A DNA stretch of 64,000 nucleotides from Prado023 sp963714995. Its GTDB lineage: Bacteria; Actinomycetota; Actinomycetes; S36-B12; CAIYMF01. Position 1 is the first letter of the stretch, and each line of letters starts with the position of its first letter. Where the stretch lies: contig CAVQQP010000019.1 of the NCBI GenBank assembly GCA_963714995.1, positions 496,001 through 560,000 on the forward strand, written 5' to 3'. This document shows positions 43,248 through 53,742 of this stretch, in pieces. A model generated the notes under the pieces. It saw only the letters and a list, made by a program, of their open reading frames with translations. It was not told where the DNA came from and ran no database searches. The position numbers and the translations under genes were made by a program.

Positions 43248-46200
43248 ATGTACCGGACATCTTCGGCGTTTTCGGCCCAACGTGTGATCATTCTCACAGT
43301 CGTCACCGCCATGCTGGCCTTCGTGGCTGGCCTGATGGGTCGCGCGATCCTCCCGGCCGCCGCGGCGCCAACGAGCGCAGTGGACGAGTCGAAGGTCCCG
43401 CACTACTTCGGGCCGTACCCGAACTGGGCCAATAGCCAGTTCACGCTGCCTGACGTGAACGTGTCCATCACGGACCCGTCAGGCGTGGGTTCCGGTGCCA
43501 CCGCGAACGCCACGGTCGGGGCGAATGGCTCCGTCACGGGACTCACGCTGACGAGCCCGGGTAGCGGGTATACGCTCGGCGAATGTCGAAATCACGGGCG
43601 CGGGCACCGATGCCACCGCCACCGCCACCGTCGCGGGCTCGGGAGCCGTCACCAGCGTCGCGGTCGACCGCGGGCGGCAACGGCTACACGGCGCCGACCG
43701 TCTCCTTCGCCGGAGGCGGCGGGACGGGCACCTTGGTCCAGGTCGGCAACGCGCTGCAGGACCGCGCCTTTGCCACCGACTTCGAGGGCTTCGATCCTGT
43801 GCGAGTCCTGGTGGTCGTGCCGACGCCACTGCCGACCGGGACCCTGACGGAGTTCCGGACGTGGAACCAGGCGCTCGCGGGAGGAAGCCCGACACCTTCT
43901 GCCGGCAAGCAGTTCTACGCGTACGTCCTGCGCCCCACTGGGGTCGCGAACGAGTACTCGGTCGTCTTCGCCAGTGACGTCCAGACCGTGCCCGCTCTCG
44001 CCGATGCCTGCGGTCTCGGCCGTGGCGACCTTCCCGGTCGGCAGTGTCTCCGGTCCAGTCCGGAGACGTCCTGGCGTTCTACGGCTCAGGCATCCCGGTG
44101 GACACCGGCGCCGGCGCCGACGTCTTCGTCTACCCCGCACCCGCCGCGCCCGCCGCGGGCGCGACGCTCACCGTCGGCAGCGCCGGAGTTCCCGCTCTTC
44201 GGCCAGGCCCGTGACGTACTCCTTCGGCGCCAGCGTCCTCGACAACTCGGGTGTGACCCCGCTCACCGCCGCCAAGGCGACCGCGTACGGAAGCGTCGAC
44301 GCGATCACGCTCGACAGCCCCGGCGCCGGCTACTCGTTCCCGACGGTCGACATCGACTTCCCCGACGGGCCGGACGGGGTCCAGGCAACCGCCCACGCCG
44401 TGTGCGTCGAGACTGACTGCGCTCCTGCCACGGATGGCGCGACGGTCACCATCACGGGAATCGCCGTGGACAACGCGGGATCCGGCTACTCGACGGCTCC
44501 GAACGTCGTCATCCGCAACGGCACGCTGGCCGACCCGGTCAATCCTCCCGACGGGTTTCGTGGCCGCCACGGCAACGTCAACCCTCGCGATCAGCTCGAT
44601 CGTCGTTGATGATCCCGGCGACGGCTACGTCGCGGCACCGGTCGTGACGATCGACGACCCGAGCGCCGATGCCACCGGTGCCGCGGCGACAGCCCAGGTG
44701 AACGCCGGCGCTGATCACCGGCCTGACGCTGACCGCGGGAGGCTCCGGCTACATCACGCCGGGCATCAAGAAGTTCGAGGACGCACTGCCCGGCCCTGTG
44801 CGACCCGCAGCGCGCGGCCGCCTCGGCCTGACGCCGAACGCCAGGCACCTCCCGCTGGCGCGTCCCGGACGTCAAGGCCATCCCGCTCGACGTGACCGAA
44901 GGCACTCCGGAATCGAGGCTGACGAGTACGTCATCGGCCTGGTCCAGTACCGGACGTCGTTCTCGTCCAGCCTGCCGCGACACCCTCGTCCGCGGCTACG
45001 TGCAGCTCGAGACCGCCGACAACGCCGACATCAGCCAGCACTTCCCGCTCACGAACGCCAACCTCGACCCGGCGAAGCGCTGACACCCCCGTCCTCGATC
45101 AACGGCGCGCAGGCCTACGCCGTGACCCCGCCGCAGTGGCTCGGCCCGACGATCGCCGCGACCAAGGACAAGCCGGTCCGGATCGTGTTCCACAACCTGC
45201 TGCCAAAGGGCTCCGCCGGCGACCTGTTCCTGCCGACCGACTCCTCACTCATGGGCTCGGGCATGGGCCCGATGGACATGGCCCACGGGACCGACGACGG
45301 GTCGGTGATCGACGACGTGCGCAACCCCGATGTGCTCCGAGTACCCGAAGGACGCCGTGAACTGCTTCAAGGACAACCGAGCCACCCTGCACCTGCACGG
45401 CGGCATCACCCCGTGGATCAGCGACGGGACCCCGCACCAGTGGATCACCCCAGCCAATGAGGCCACCCCCTGGCCTCAGGGCGTGAGCGTGGGCAACGTG
45501 CCCGACATGGCCGACGGGCTGCGACGGACGCCAGAGGACGGCTGCCAGACCTTCTACTACACCAACCAGCAGAGCGCGCGGCTGATGTTCTACCACGACC
45601 ACGCGTGGGGGATCACCCGGCTCAACGTGTACGCCGGCGAGGCTGCCGGGTACCTGATCAGCGACGACACGGAGAAGGCGCTCATCAGCTCCGGGACCAT
45701 CCCGGACCGACCAGCTGCCGCTCGTCGTCCAGGACCGCACCTTCGTCCCGGACGCCGTGCAGCTCGCCCAGCAGGACCCGACCTGGGACACCGAGCGCTG
45801 GGGCGGCATGGGCAACTTCTGGTACCACCACGTCTACATGCCGGCCCAGAACCCGGGTGATCCCTCGGGCATGAGCTCCTACGGCCGGTGGATGTACGGG
45901 CCGTGGTTCTGGCCGCCGGCCACACCGCCGCACGGCCCGATCGACAACCCGTACTACAACAAGGACCCCGAGGGACCGGATGGGATCCGCGGCAATGGCG
46001 ACGACTTCACCTCCAACCTCGCCAAGCCCTGCAGCCTCGACGATCCGACCACGTGGCAGTACCAGACCGACCCGTTCTGCGAGCCCAAGCAGATCCCTGG
46101 CACGCCGAACATCTCGGTCGGCATGGAGCAGTTCAACGACACGCCGATCGTCAACGGGGTCGCCTACCCGACCGTCACGCTGGAGCCCAAGTCGTACCGG

Positions 46201-48664
46201 CTGCGCCTGCTGAACGCCGCCAACGACCGGTTCTTCAACTTCCAGTGGTACGTCGGTGACGCGGCTACGGCCAGCACCGACACGAACAAGTTGGGCGATC
46301 CGATCGGAGCGACCGAGGTCGCCTTGAAGCCGGACGAGGTGGCCGCGGCCCAGACGGATCCGGTGGTCTTCCCGACGCCGGTCGATGCCGGCGTGAACGC
46401 GGCCGGCCCCGACTGGATCCAGATCGGCACCGAGGGCGGCTTCCTGCCGGCCCCGGCAGTGGTGGACGGCCAGCAGCCCACCACCTGGATCACCGACCCG
46501 ACCCGGTTCGACGTGGGCAACGTCGACCAGCACTCGCTGCTGCTCGCCCCGGCTGAGCGGGCCGACGCGATCGTGGACTTCTCGAAGTTCGCCGGGAAGA
46601 CGCTGATCTTGTACAACGACGCGCCGGCGGCGTTCCCTGCCCGCGTGCCGTCGTACGACTACTACACCGGCGCTCCGGACCAGTTCCCGAACGCCGCCCC
46701 GGGGATCCTGCCCGGATACGGCCCGAACACCCGGACCGTCATGCAGGTCAAGATCGCCGACACGACCCCAGCCGCAGCCTTCAACCTGACCAAGTTGAAC
46801 GAACGCCTTCACGCCACAAGGCCGACGGCACCGGGGTCTTCGAGGAGGGGCAGCCCCCGATCATCGTCGGCCAGGCCGCGTACAACTCGGCGTACGGCAC
46901 CAACTTCGCCGCACAGGGTGACTGCAACGCAGCTGGCAGCACCAGCACACGGTGCGACGGGCTGGTCCGGATCAGCGATGGCACGAATGTCACCGGTCCG
47001 GGTTCCACGTGGGGCTTCAACACGCTGAAGAGCCCGAACGTGAAGACGGAGATGTCGTTCGAACCAAAGGCCATCCACGACGAGATGAACTCGACGACGT
47101 TCGACGAGTTCGGCCGGATGACGGCGAACCTGGGCATCGAGGCAAAGCCTCCGAAAGCGGGTCTGCAGAACGTCACCCTCTACCCGTTCGTCAACCCGCA
47201 GACGGAGCTGATCGACGCGACCAACCTCCCGAAGCACGACGTCGCGTACGACGCGAACGGGCTGCCGGTCAGCGACGTGAAGATAACTCCGATGGCCAGC
47301 GCGGCGGACGGGACGCAGATCTGGCGGGTCACCCACAACGGCGTGGACACCCACCCGATCCACTTCCACCTGTACGACGTCCAAGTGCTCAACCGAGTCG
47401 CGTGGGACAACATCATCACGCCGACCGACCCGAACGAGCTCGGATGGAAGGACACCGTGCGGATGAACCCGCTGCAGGACACGATCGTCGCCCTGCGCCC
47501 GATCATCCCCGAGCTGCCGTGGGAGCTGCCGAACGCCGTGCGGCCGCTCAACCCGATGATGCCGCTGAACGACACGACGATGTTCAACAACATCGACCCG
47601 CAGGGCAACCCCACGGCCCCGATCACCAACAAGCTGGTCAACTTCGGGTGGGAGTACGTCTTCCACTGCCACATCCTGTCCCACGAGGAGATGGACATGA
47701 TGCGACCAGTGTCGGTGGCGATGCCGCCGGTCAAGCCGGACGGGCTGGCCTGCGACGGACGACCGGCGCAACGGCGGAACACCCGCCTCACGTTGACCTG
47801 GAACGACAACTCGATCGCCGAGACGGGGTACCAGGTGCAGCGGCGGTCGGGTACCGGACCGTGGGCGAACATCGGGGCGGTGCTGCCGTCACCTCTCGAC
47901 GTGGCCAACACCACCGGCACGTCGAGGAGCTTCACGGACACGACATTCCGCTGGAACTCGACGGTGTACTCCTACCGGGTTGTCGCACTGAACACGGTCG
48001 GCTACGGCGCGGAGTTCCCGAGCATGACGGTCAGCTCCACGTCGGATGCGATCACCGCCGTCCGGGTCCCGGTGAACCTGACGGCGACGGTGCAGGCCGG
48101 GCCGCAGGTGGGGCTGACCTGGACCGACACCGCGCTCAACGAGAACGGGTTCACGGTGCAGCGCTCCGACGGACGGTGGCGCCACGTTCACGACGATCGC
48201 GACCCCCCCGGCGCGGACCAACGTCGGTGGGGTCACCTACGCCGACACGGACGTGACGCCGGGGACGACCTACACCTACCGTGTCGCGGCCAGCTCCGTG
48301 GCCGGCCCGTCGGCCTGGTCGAACGCTGGCCACCGTGACGGTCGACGTGCCGCCGGCCCCGAGCGACGTCTGACGGCCACCGACGGTGCGAACCAGGGCA
48401 ACCGGCGATCGCGTGGTCCTCACCTGGACGGACAGCGCCAACAACGAGAGCGGGCTTCACGCATCCAGCGGAGCGACGCGACGCCGACGTTCACGACGGC
48501 GGCCTCGACCGCGCAGAACGTCGGGGCCAACGCCACGACCGGTCACGCAGGCACCGACCTCCCAGGCGAACACCGACTACTACTACCGGATCCGGGCGAA
48601 CAACGTACTCGGCTCCTCGGGCTGGGTCAACGCGACGCCCTTCCCGATACGCTCCGACCCGTAG
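43248..48664 (+). CDS. large secreted multicopper oxidase with N-terminal repeats and C-terminal Fn3 domains, many frameshifts
   Basis: ATG 43248 with AAGGGGG ribosome site; signal peptide ending ILPAAAAPTSA. About 1790 residues when repaired. Order: Gly-rich ~35-residue repeats (TSPGSGYT, DNAGSGYSTAPNVVI, 43450-44760); cupredoxin core with all copper motifs: HLHGG (near 45390), YHDHAWG (45590), HPIHFH (47350) and HCHILSHEEMDMM (47668); then three Fn3-like domains (TLTWNDNSIAETGYQVQRR, GLTWTDTALNENGF, VLTWTDSANNESG) to TAG 48664. About twenty one-base breaks, nearly all in G/C runs, e.g. 43578, 43672, 43991, 44052, 44190, 44547, 45337, 45706, 46803-46811, 48175. The reading is intact apart from these, so I treat it as one gene rather than a decayed one. 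Confidence 0.8.
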
Positions 48665-48674
48665 GAGGGGCACC

Positions 48675-48718
48675 GTCGACCGGCTGCTCGGGCCTGAGGG
48701 CCCGGGCGGCCGGTCGAC
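48675..48718 (+). terminator. rho-independent-type hairpin after the multicopper oxidase
   Basis: 20-base arms (48675-48694 and 48699-48718) pair fully in RNA counting two G-U pairs; loop TGAG. It begins 10 bases after the oxidase stop. GC-rich with no U-run, typical for actinomycetes. Confidence 0.78.
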
Positions 48719-48898
48719 GTCTGCCGCGGCGGCACCCGCCCGCGCTCGCTGGTGCCGCCTCAAGTCGACAGGGCTCCGCGCCGGCGGCCGGCCTCAGATC
48801 CGGATCACCACAGCCGCCCTCGTGGAGGTCGCCACGTCGAGGCCGACAACCGCCGCAGTCCCTGGCTGCGACATACTCGACCCAGGAGGTCGACATCC

Positions 48899-49732
48899 AT
48901 GCGGATCGCAGTCACCGGAGGAAGCGGCAAGGGCGGGGCGTGGGTCGTGCGGGACCTGCTCGACCACGGGCACGACGTCCTGAACGTGGACATCCGGCCC
49001 GGTGGCCCAGACTCCGGGGAGTCCCTCGTGGCCGACCTCACGGACCTCGGGCAGGCCCTGGACGCGCTCGCCGGCGTCGACGCGGTCGTGCACTTCGCGG
49101 CGATCCCGGCCCCCGGGCTGCGCCCGGAGGGCGAGACGTTCCGGATCAACGCCCTGTCCACGTACAACGTCTTCCACGCGGCCGTCACCCACAGGCTGCG
49201 CCGCGTGGTCTGGGCGTCGAGCGAGACGGTCCTCGGGCTGCCGTTCGACGTGCCGCCGGTCTTCGCGCCGATCGACGAGACGATCGAGCCGCGCCCGGAG
49301 TCCAGCTACGCACTGTCGAAGCTGACCGGCGAGACGATGGCCGCGCAGTTCGCGCGACGGTCCGGGATCGGCTTCGTGGCCCTGCGCATCTCGAACATCA
49401 TGGAACCCGATGACTACGCCGGGTTCCCGGCCTTCTGGGATGACGCCCAGCTGCGCAGGTGGAACCTCTGGGGCTACGTGGACGCGCGCGACGTGGCACA
49501 GGCCGCCCGGCTGGCGCTCGAGGTGCCGCTCGAGGGCGCCGAGACGTGCATCGTCGCCGCCGCCGACACGGTGATGACCCGTCCGAGCGCGGACCTGATG
49601 GCCGAGGTGTTCCCGACCGTCCCGCTGCGCCGGCCGGTCGCAGGGCACGAGACCCTGCTGGCGATCGACCACGCCCGCCGCGTCCTGGGCTACAGCCCGA
49701 ACCACACCTGGCGCGACCACCTGCAGCCGTGA
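48899..49732 (+). CDS. NAD-dependent epimerase/dehydratase (extended SDR)
   Basis: 277 residues. Rossmann motif AVTGGSGKGGAW, then AVVHFAAIPAPG, WASSETVLG and the catalytic Tyr-x3-Lys in SYALSKLTGE; DYAGFPAFWDDAQLRRWNLWGYVDARDVAQA is the family's substrate end. Reduces, oxidises or epimerises a sugar or similar; substrate unknown. AGGAGG lies 8 bases before the ATG. Stands alone, followed by a terminator. Confidence 0.9.
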   Translation: MRIAVTGGSGKGGAWVVRDLLDHGHDVLNVDIRPGGPDSGESLVADLTDLGQALDALAGVDAVVHFAAIPAPGLRPEGETFRINALSTYNVFHAAVTHRLRRVVWASSETVLGLPFDVPPVFAPIDETIEPRPESSYALSKLTGETMAAQFARRSGIGFVALRISNIMEPDDYAGFPAFWDDAQLRRWNLWGYVDARDVAQAARLALEVPLEGAETCIVAAADTVMTRPSADLMAEVFPTVPLRRPVAGHETLLAIDHARRVLGYSPNHTWRDHLQP

Positions 49733-49757
49733 CGTAGAAGCTGCTGATCGTGATCTT

Positions 49758-49793
49758 GGGCGTGATCCGGCCATATCTGGCCGATCTGCGCCC
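49758..49793. terminator. hairpin between convergent genes
   Basis: GGGCGTGATCCGGCCA and TGGCCGATCTGCGCCC form a 16-base near-perfect stem with a TATC loop. It lies between the convergent epimerase and SixA-like genes and can serve both. Confidence 0.65.
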
Positions 49794-49823
49794 GACGTTG
49801 GCCGGCTCGCGCCGATCCGCGCC

Positions 49824-50291
49824 TCAGCCGCGGGCCACCTCGGGCGTGATCGCCCACGCCACCGCGAAGCGCGGCCCGGCCGGGACCAGCTTGACCAACC
49901 CCGCGTTGCGCACAGCCACCACGTGGGCGCCTGGGTCGCCGGTGACCAGCAGCGCGGCGAGCCTGTCGAGGAAGGGCAGGTGGCCGACGATCGCCAGCGA
50001 TCCGACCGCCGCCGGGTCGATCAGGGCCGCCATGGCTGCCTCCACGTCCGCACCGGGCGAGAGCCCGTCGACGTGGCCCACGTCGGAGCACCCCAGCGCC
50101 CTGGCCAGGATCAGCGCGGACTCCACCGCCCGCAGCTTCCCGCTGTGCACGATCCGATCGACCCGAACGCCGCAGGCGGCAGCGTGCCGGCTGACCACCT
50201 CGACGGATCGCTGGCCCACCTCCGACAGGGACCGCGAGGGGTCCAGCTCGGCCGGAAGCGCCTCGCCGTGCTGCATCAGGTAGATGTCCAC
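49824..50291 (-). CDS. sixA: SixA-like histidine phosphatase
   Basis: 155 residues of the histidine phosphatase superfamily. The usual RHG is MQHGEA (His8), as in SixA-like proteins; second His in IVGHLPFLDRL. Other marks: DRIVHSGKLRAVESA. It removes phosphate from phospho-His proteins or small substrates. Short (no cap domain), as in SixA. Stop 11 bases ahead of the next gene's region on the same strand. Confidence 0.88.
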   Translation of the reverse strand: MDIYLMQHGEALPAELDPSRSLSEVGQRSVEVVSRHAAACGVRVDRIVHSGKLRAVESALILARALGCSDVGHVDGLSPGADVEAAMAALIDPAAVGSLAIVGHLPFLDRLAALLVTGDPGAHVVAVRNAGLVKLVPAGPRFAVAWAITPEVARG

Positions 50292-50301
50292 CGCCGGATC
50301 C

Positions 50302-51196
50302 CTACCCCAGCGTCGCGGTCAGGTAGTTGAACAGCACGTCGCCGGAGCGCTCGCTGAACGCGTGCAGCTCCTCCGGCGACTGGGTCACCTGGTCGCCCTC
50401 GATCCGGTTGACGATCGTGGTGCAGATCATCGCGAACCTCGGGAAGCCCCAGTGGTTGAGGTAGCCGGCGAGCATGGCCCCCTCCATCTCGATGTTGCGC
50501 ACCCCCTCGGCCTCGAGCGTCTGCAGCCAGGCCATCTTCGACTCGGTGGTCTCCAGCCGGATGGCGCCGTCGAGGCGCAGCTGCTCGAGGAAGAACTCGT
50601 TGCCGGCAACTGTCCTGCCGAGTTCGATGGGGATCCCCGAACCAGCGGAGGCTGCGACGATCGCGTGGGCGACATCCGCCGGGAAGGCGCCATCGAACCA
50701 GTACTCGCCCGAGACCGCCCTTGAGCAGCCGATACGGCTTGAGGTCGGCCATCACGCCGTCCGTGGTGACCACGACCGTCCCGCCCGGAAGTCCCACGCC
50801 GCCGCTGGTCCCGACACGCGCCCAGAACACCGCGGACATCGCCTCGTGGTCCCCGCGCTTGAGGAAGAACAGCATCCGCATGAGCTCCTGCACCGCGATG
50901 GACGCGCTCGGCATCCCCATCCCGTGCGAGGCGAACAGCACACCGGCGCAGTAGCGCGTGACGAAGCGCTCCTCCTTGGGCAGCGCCACCACCGGAGCAT
51001 CGGCGTGCAGGGCGCTCCAGCGCTGGGCGAACTCCTTGATGCGGTCGCCGGATCCGGCCAGGATGATCGCCCGGACGTCGCGGAACTCCTCGAGGACGGG
51101 GTCGTCGCTGGCGACCCCGAAGTGGTAGTAGACATCGACGTGCTCGCCGGCAAGGACGCCGTCGAGGAAGGCGTGGTTGATGTTCTCGTCGCGCAT
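50302..51196 (-). CDS. nucleoside phosphorylase (uridine phosphorylase-like), frameshifted
   Basis: About 297 residues from ATG 51196 (MRDENINHAFLDG) with GGAGG upstream. Purine/uridine phosphorylase fold: RYCAGVLFASHGMGMPS, TSGGVGLPGGTVVV, and the C-terminal IEMEGAMLAGYLNH with catalytic-region Glu. The frame breaks at 50718-50720 (CCC on plus); removing one base gives YRLLKAVSGEYWFDGAFP and joins the parts to the end TATLG at 50302. Splits nucleosides with phosphate for salvage; base specificity unclear. Confidence 0.82.
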
Positions 51197-51239
51197 GGGG
51201 CCTCCGCAGGGGATGGGCGGCGTGGGCCGCGCCTCGACG

Positions 51240-51602
51240 CTACCGCTGCGCGGCCCCGCCATGCACTGCGATCCAGTGCGTTCCGGCCTCCGTCGAGCGG
51301 ACGCGGTGCTTCGTGCCCGCAGGGATCAGCACCCAGTCGCCGGCCGCGAGGCCCTGCTCGTCACCCGCGATGTCGAGCGTCGCCGCGCCGCGGACGACAA
51401 GGACCCACTCGTCCCACTCCTGCACCTGCTCACCCGGGTCGGGGGTGTCCGAGCTGACGATGTGCTCGATCCGCGCATCGCCGAGGGAGGCCAGCGGATG
51501 GAAGTCCTCCCCGGCGACGGGGACGGCATCCGCCAGGCGCCCCCGTCGCACATCGGCGGGGCTGTCGAGAGGCTGCTCACCCTGGGCAGGCACTGGTTCC
51601 AT
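51240..51602 (-). CDS. cupin-domain protein
   Basis: 120 residues from ATG 51602, preceded by GGGGAGG. A single cupin barrel: QEWDEWVLVVRGAATLDI and GDWVLIPAGTKHRV, where the Glu/His set binds a metal. Substrate unknown; such proteins are often small dioxygenases or isomerases. Converges with nothing; it lies head to head with a methyltransferase. Confidence 0.85.
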   Translation of the reverse strand: MEPVPAQGEQPLDSPADVRRGRLADAVPVAGEDFHPLASLGDARIEHIVSSDTPDPGEQVQEWDEWVLVVRGAATLDIAGDEQGLAAGDWVLIPAGTKHRVRSTEAGTHWIAVHGGAAQR

Positions 51603-51690
51603 GGCACCTCCCCACGACCGAGATCCGTTGCGCCGACTGTATCGAGTCGGAGGTGAGCCGCGCCCTGCTCCGGTGCGCCACACTGGGCTC

Positions 51691-52329
51691 ATGGACGCCT
51701 CTGGATGGAACGAGCGCTACGCCGCCAGCACCGTGTGGTCCGGCGAGCCGAACACGGCCCTGGTCGCCACGGTGAGCGGACTCGTCGACCCAGCGGCAGG
51801 TCCCGCAGGCGACGCCACTCCCTGCGCCCTGGACCTCGGCTGCGGCGAGGGCGCCGACGCCCGCTGGCTGGCCAGCCAGGGGTGGGCCGTCACAGGCGTG
51901 GACTGGTCGGACGTGGCCCTCGACCGGGCCCGGTCCGCGATGGCTGAGGCGGGCCTCGACGCCGCCTTCGTCCAGGGCGACGCGACCGACCCGGCGTTCC
52001 TGGCCGGGCTCTCCCCGACGGGCACGTTCGACCTGATCACCCTCGCGTTCATCCACCCCGAGCCCGAGGACCGGGACAGCGCCTACGCGCACCTGCCCGC
52101 CCTGGTGGCGCCCGGCGGGCACCTCCTGGTGATCGCCCACGACCCCGAGCACGGGGAGCGCGGCCTCGGCGGCCCCCCACCGGCCCGGCTGCTGTCACCG
52201 GGGGACATCCTGGGCGCCCTGCACCTGCCTCCCGGGTTCGAGGTGCTCGTCAGCGACGTCCAGGCGCGGGAGTCCGACGGCGAGGTCACGGCGCTGGACT
52301 CGGTGGTCCTGGTCCGCCGCACCGCCTGA
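51691..52329 (+). CDS. class I SAM-dependent methyltransferase
   Basis: 212 residues. SAM motif ALDLGCGEGADARWLASQG, acidic motif TGVDWSD, FVQGDATD, and FDLITLAFIHPEP. Tehb/UbiE-like small methyltransferase; acceptor unknown. ATG 51691 fits homologues starting at SGWNERYA. Divergent from the cupin gene. Confidence 0.88.
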   Translation: MDASGWNERYAASTVWSGEPNTALVATVSGLVDPAAGPAGDATPCALDLGCGEGADARWLASQGWAVTGVDWSDVALDRARSAMAEAGLDAAFVQGDATDPAFLAGLSPTGTFDLITLAFIHPEPEDRDSAYAHLPALVAPGGHLLVIAHDPEHGERGLGGPPPARLLSPGDILGALHLPPGFEVLVSDVQARESDGEVTALDSVVLVRRTA

Positions 52330-52334
52330 CCGGC

Positions 52335-52383
52335 GGCCTCGCGCGCGTCGTCCGGCCTCGCGCGCGTCGTCCGGCCTCGCGCA
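52335..52383. repeat. 19-bp tandem repeat between convergent genes
   Basis: GGCCTCGCGCGCGTCGTCC occurs at 52335-52353 and 52354-52372, with an 11-base partial copy after. It fills the gap between the methyltransferase and pcm stops. No hairpin is obvious, so its role is unknown. Confidence 0.8.
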
Positions 52384-52395
52384 CCCCCAGCCGAC

Positions 52396-53049
52396 TCACG
52401 ACCCCGGTCCCGCGACATCCCACACCAGCGGGACGAAGACCACGTCGAGCAGCTTCCGGCGCGCCACGCCGTCGGCCACACGCTCGAGGAGCACCAGCTC
52501 CTGCCCGCCGAACCACGCGGAGGGCTCCCCCAGCGGGATCACCAGGCGCCCGCCACGGCGCCCCTCACCGGGCTCGCGCAGCTGGGCGAGCAGCGCCGGG
52601 GGCACGGTGCGGGTTGCCGCCGCGACGACGATGGCGTCGAAGGGGGCCTCGCCGGGCAGGCCCGCGGACCCGTCACCGCATGTCACCTCCACGGCGTACC
52701 CCAGGTCCGCGAGCGTCGACCGCGCCCGGTCCGCGAGGACAGCCAGCCGCTCGATCGAGTGCACCCGGGCACCACACGCAGCCAGCACCGCCGCCTGGTA
52801 GCCACTGCCGGTGCCGACATCGAGGACGTGGTCACCCGGGCCCACGGCGGCGGCCTCGGTCATCAGCGCGACCACTGTCGGCTGCGAGATCGTCTGGCCG
52901 TGGCCGATCGCCATCGCGTGGTCCTCCCACGCCCGGAAGCTCAGGCCCGCAGGGACGAACCGGTCACGCGGCACGGACATCATGACGTCGACCACCCGCC
53001 TGCTGATCCCCTCCCGCAGGAGGTGATCGCGCAGGTCGCCGGCGTCCAT
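52396..53049 (-). CDS. pcm: protein-L-isoaspartate O-methyltransferase
   Basis: 217 residues. PIMT motifs: VPRDRFVP, GHGQTISQPTVVALM and the SAM site VLDVGTGSGYQAAVLA, with IERLAVLADRA. Repairs isoaspartyl residues in damaged proteins. C-terminal tail is a little longer than the Gram-negative enzyme. Confidence 0.92.
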   Translation of the reverse strand: MDAGDLRDHLLREGISRRVVDVMMSVPRDRFVPAGLSFRAWEDHAMAIGHGQTISQPTVVALMTEAAAVGPGDHVLDVGTGSGYQAAVLAACGARVHSIERLAVLADRARSTLADLGYAVEVTCGDGSAGLPGEAPFDAIVVAAATRTVPPALLAQLREPGEGRRGGRLVIPLGEPSAWFGGQELVLLERVADGVARRKLLDVVFVPLVWDVAGPGS

Positions 53050-53056
53050 GGCCGCC

Positions 53057-53719
53057 TCAGATCCAGCCGAGCTCGCTGAACTCCGGGAACACCGAGCCGT
53101 CAGCGGCGAACCAGTACACGCCCCACCCGATGAGCAGCACCAGCCCGGCTCCGCCGACCACGAGCAGCAGCCGGGACACCGTGGCCGGCCGCCACATCAG
53201 GCCCGCGATCAGCCCGGCGGCGAGGAAGATGAGCCCCAGCCAGGGCGTGGCCCCCTCGATGTAGGTGTTCACCAGCGTGACCGCGACGAGCACGGCGACG
53301 ACCATGTCGGGCGCTCCCACCGCCAGCTCCTGGTCCCGCAGCGCCCACGCCACGGCCGCCATCACGAGGAACAGCCCGGTGTACCAGATCCAGTGGCTGA
53401 CCACCTCGTCCCACAGGTGCACGATCGAGGCCCCGGCCACGACCTGGTCGGCCACGTTGCTGATCGAGTTCGCGGCCAGGTGCAGCCCGTGGCCGAGGGT
53501 GAAGGTGATCCCCCCGACGCCGAGCAGCACCCACTGGCCGCGCGTCGCCCACGCGCGCAGCAGCACCATCGCCGCGCACCCGAGGATCGCGTACGGCGTG
53601 AGCAGGTCGACCCAGTCGGCGACACGGGTCTCGCCGACCGAACCGAGGGGCTTGAAGACGGTGCCGGCCTGCATCCCGATGATGACGGCGAGGGCGAACC
53701 AACCGAGCCAACGACGCAT
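53057..53719 (-). CDS. multi-pass membrane protein of unknown function
   Basis: 220 residues, about six membrane segments; residues of note: HGLHLAAN and HLWDEVVSHWIWY, which place His inside or at the membrane face. No known family is identified. Same strand as pcm 7 bases upstream of it in coding order and the next membrane gene 23 bases away, so probably co-transcribed. Confidence 0.75.
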   Translation of the reverse strand: MRRWLGWFALAVIIGMQAGTVFKPLGSVGETRVADWVDLLTPYAILGCAAMVLLRAWATRGQWVLLGVGGITFTLGHGLHLAANSISNVADQVVAGASIVHLWDEVVSHWIWYTGLFLVMAAVAWALRDQELAVGAPDMVVAVLVAVTLVNTYIEGATPWLGLIFLAAGLIAGLMWRPATVSRLLLVVGGAGLVLLIGWGVYWFAADGSVFPEFSELGWI

Positions 53720-53742
53720 GGGGTGACTCCTATCGGCGCGTG

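Noticed and set aside
43248..48664. Decayed pseudogene of a multicopper oxidase
   Set aside because: All copper motifs and domain borders are intact, and the breaks are single extra bases in G/C runs like those in the other genes; error is the simpler cause. Left open until reads are checked.
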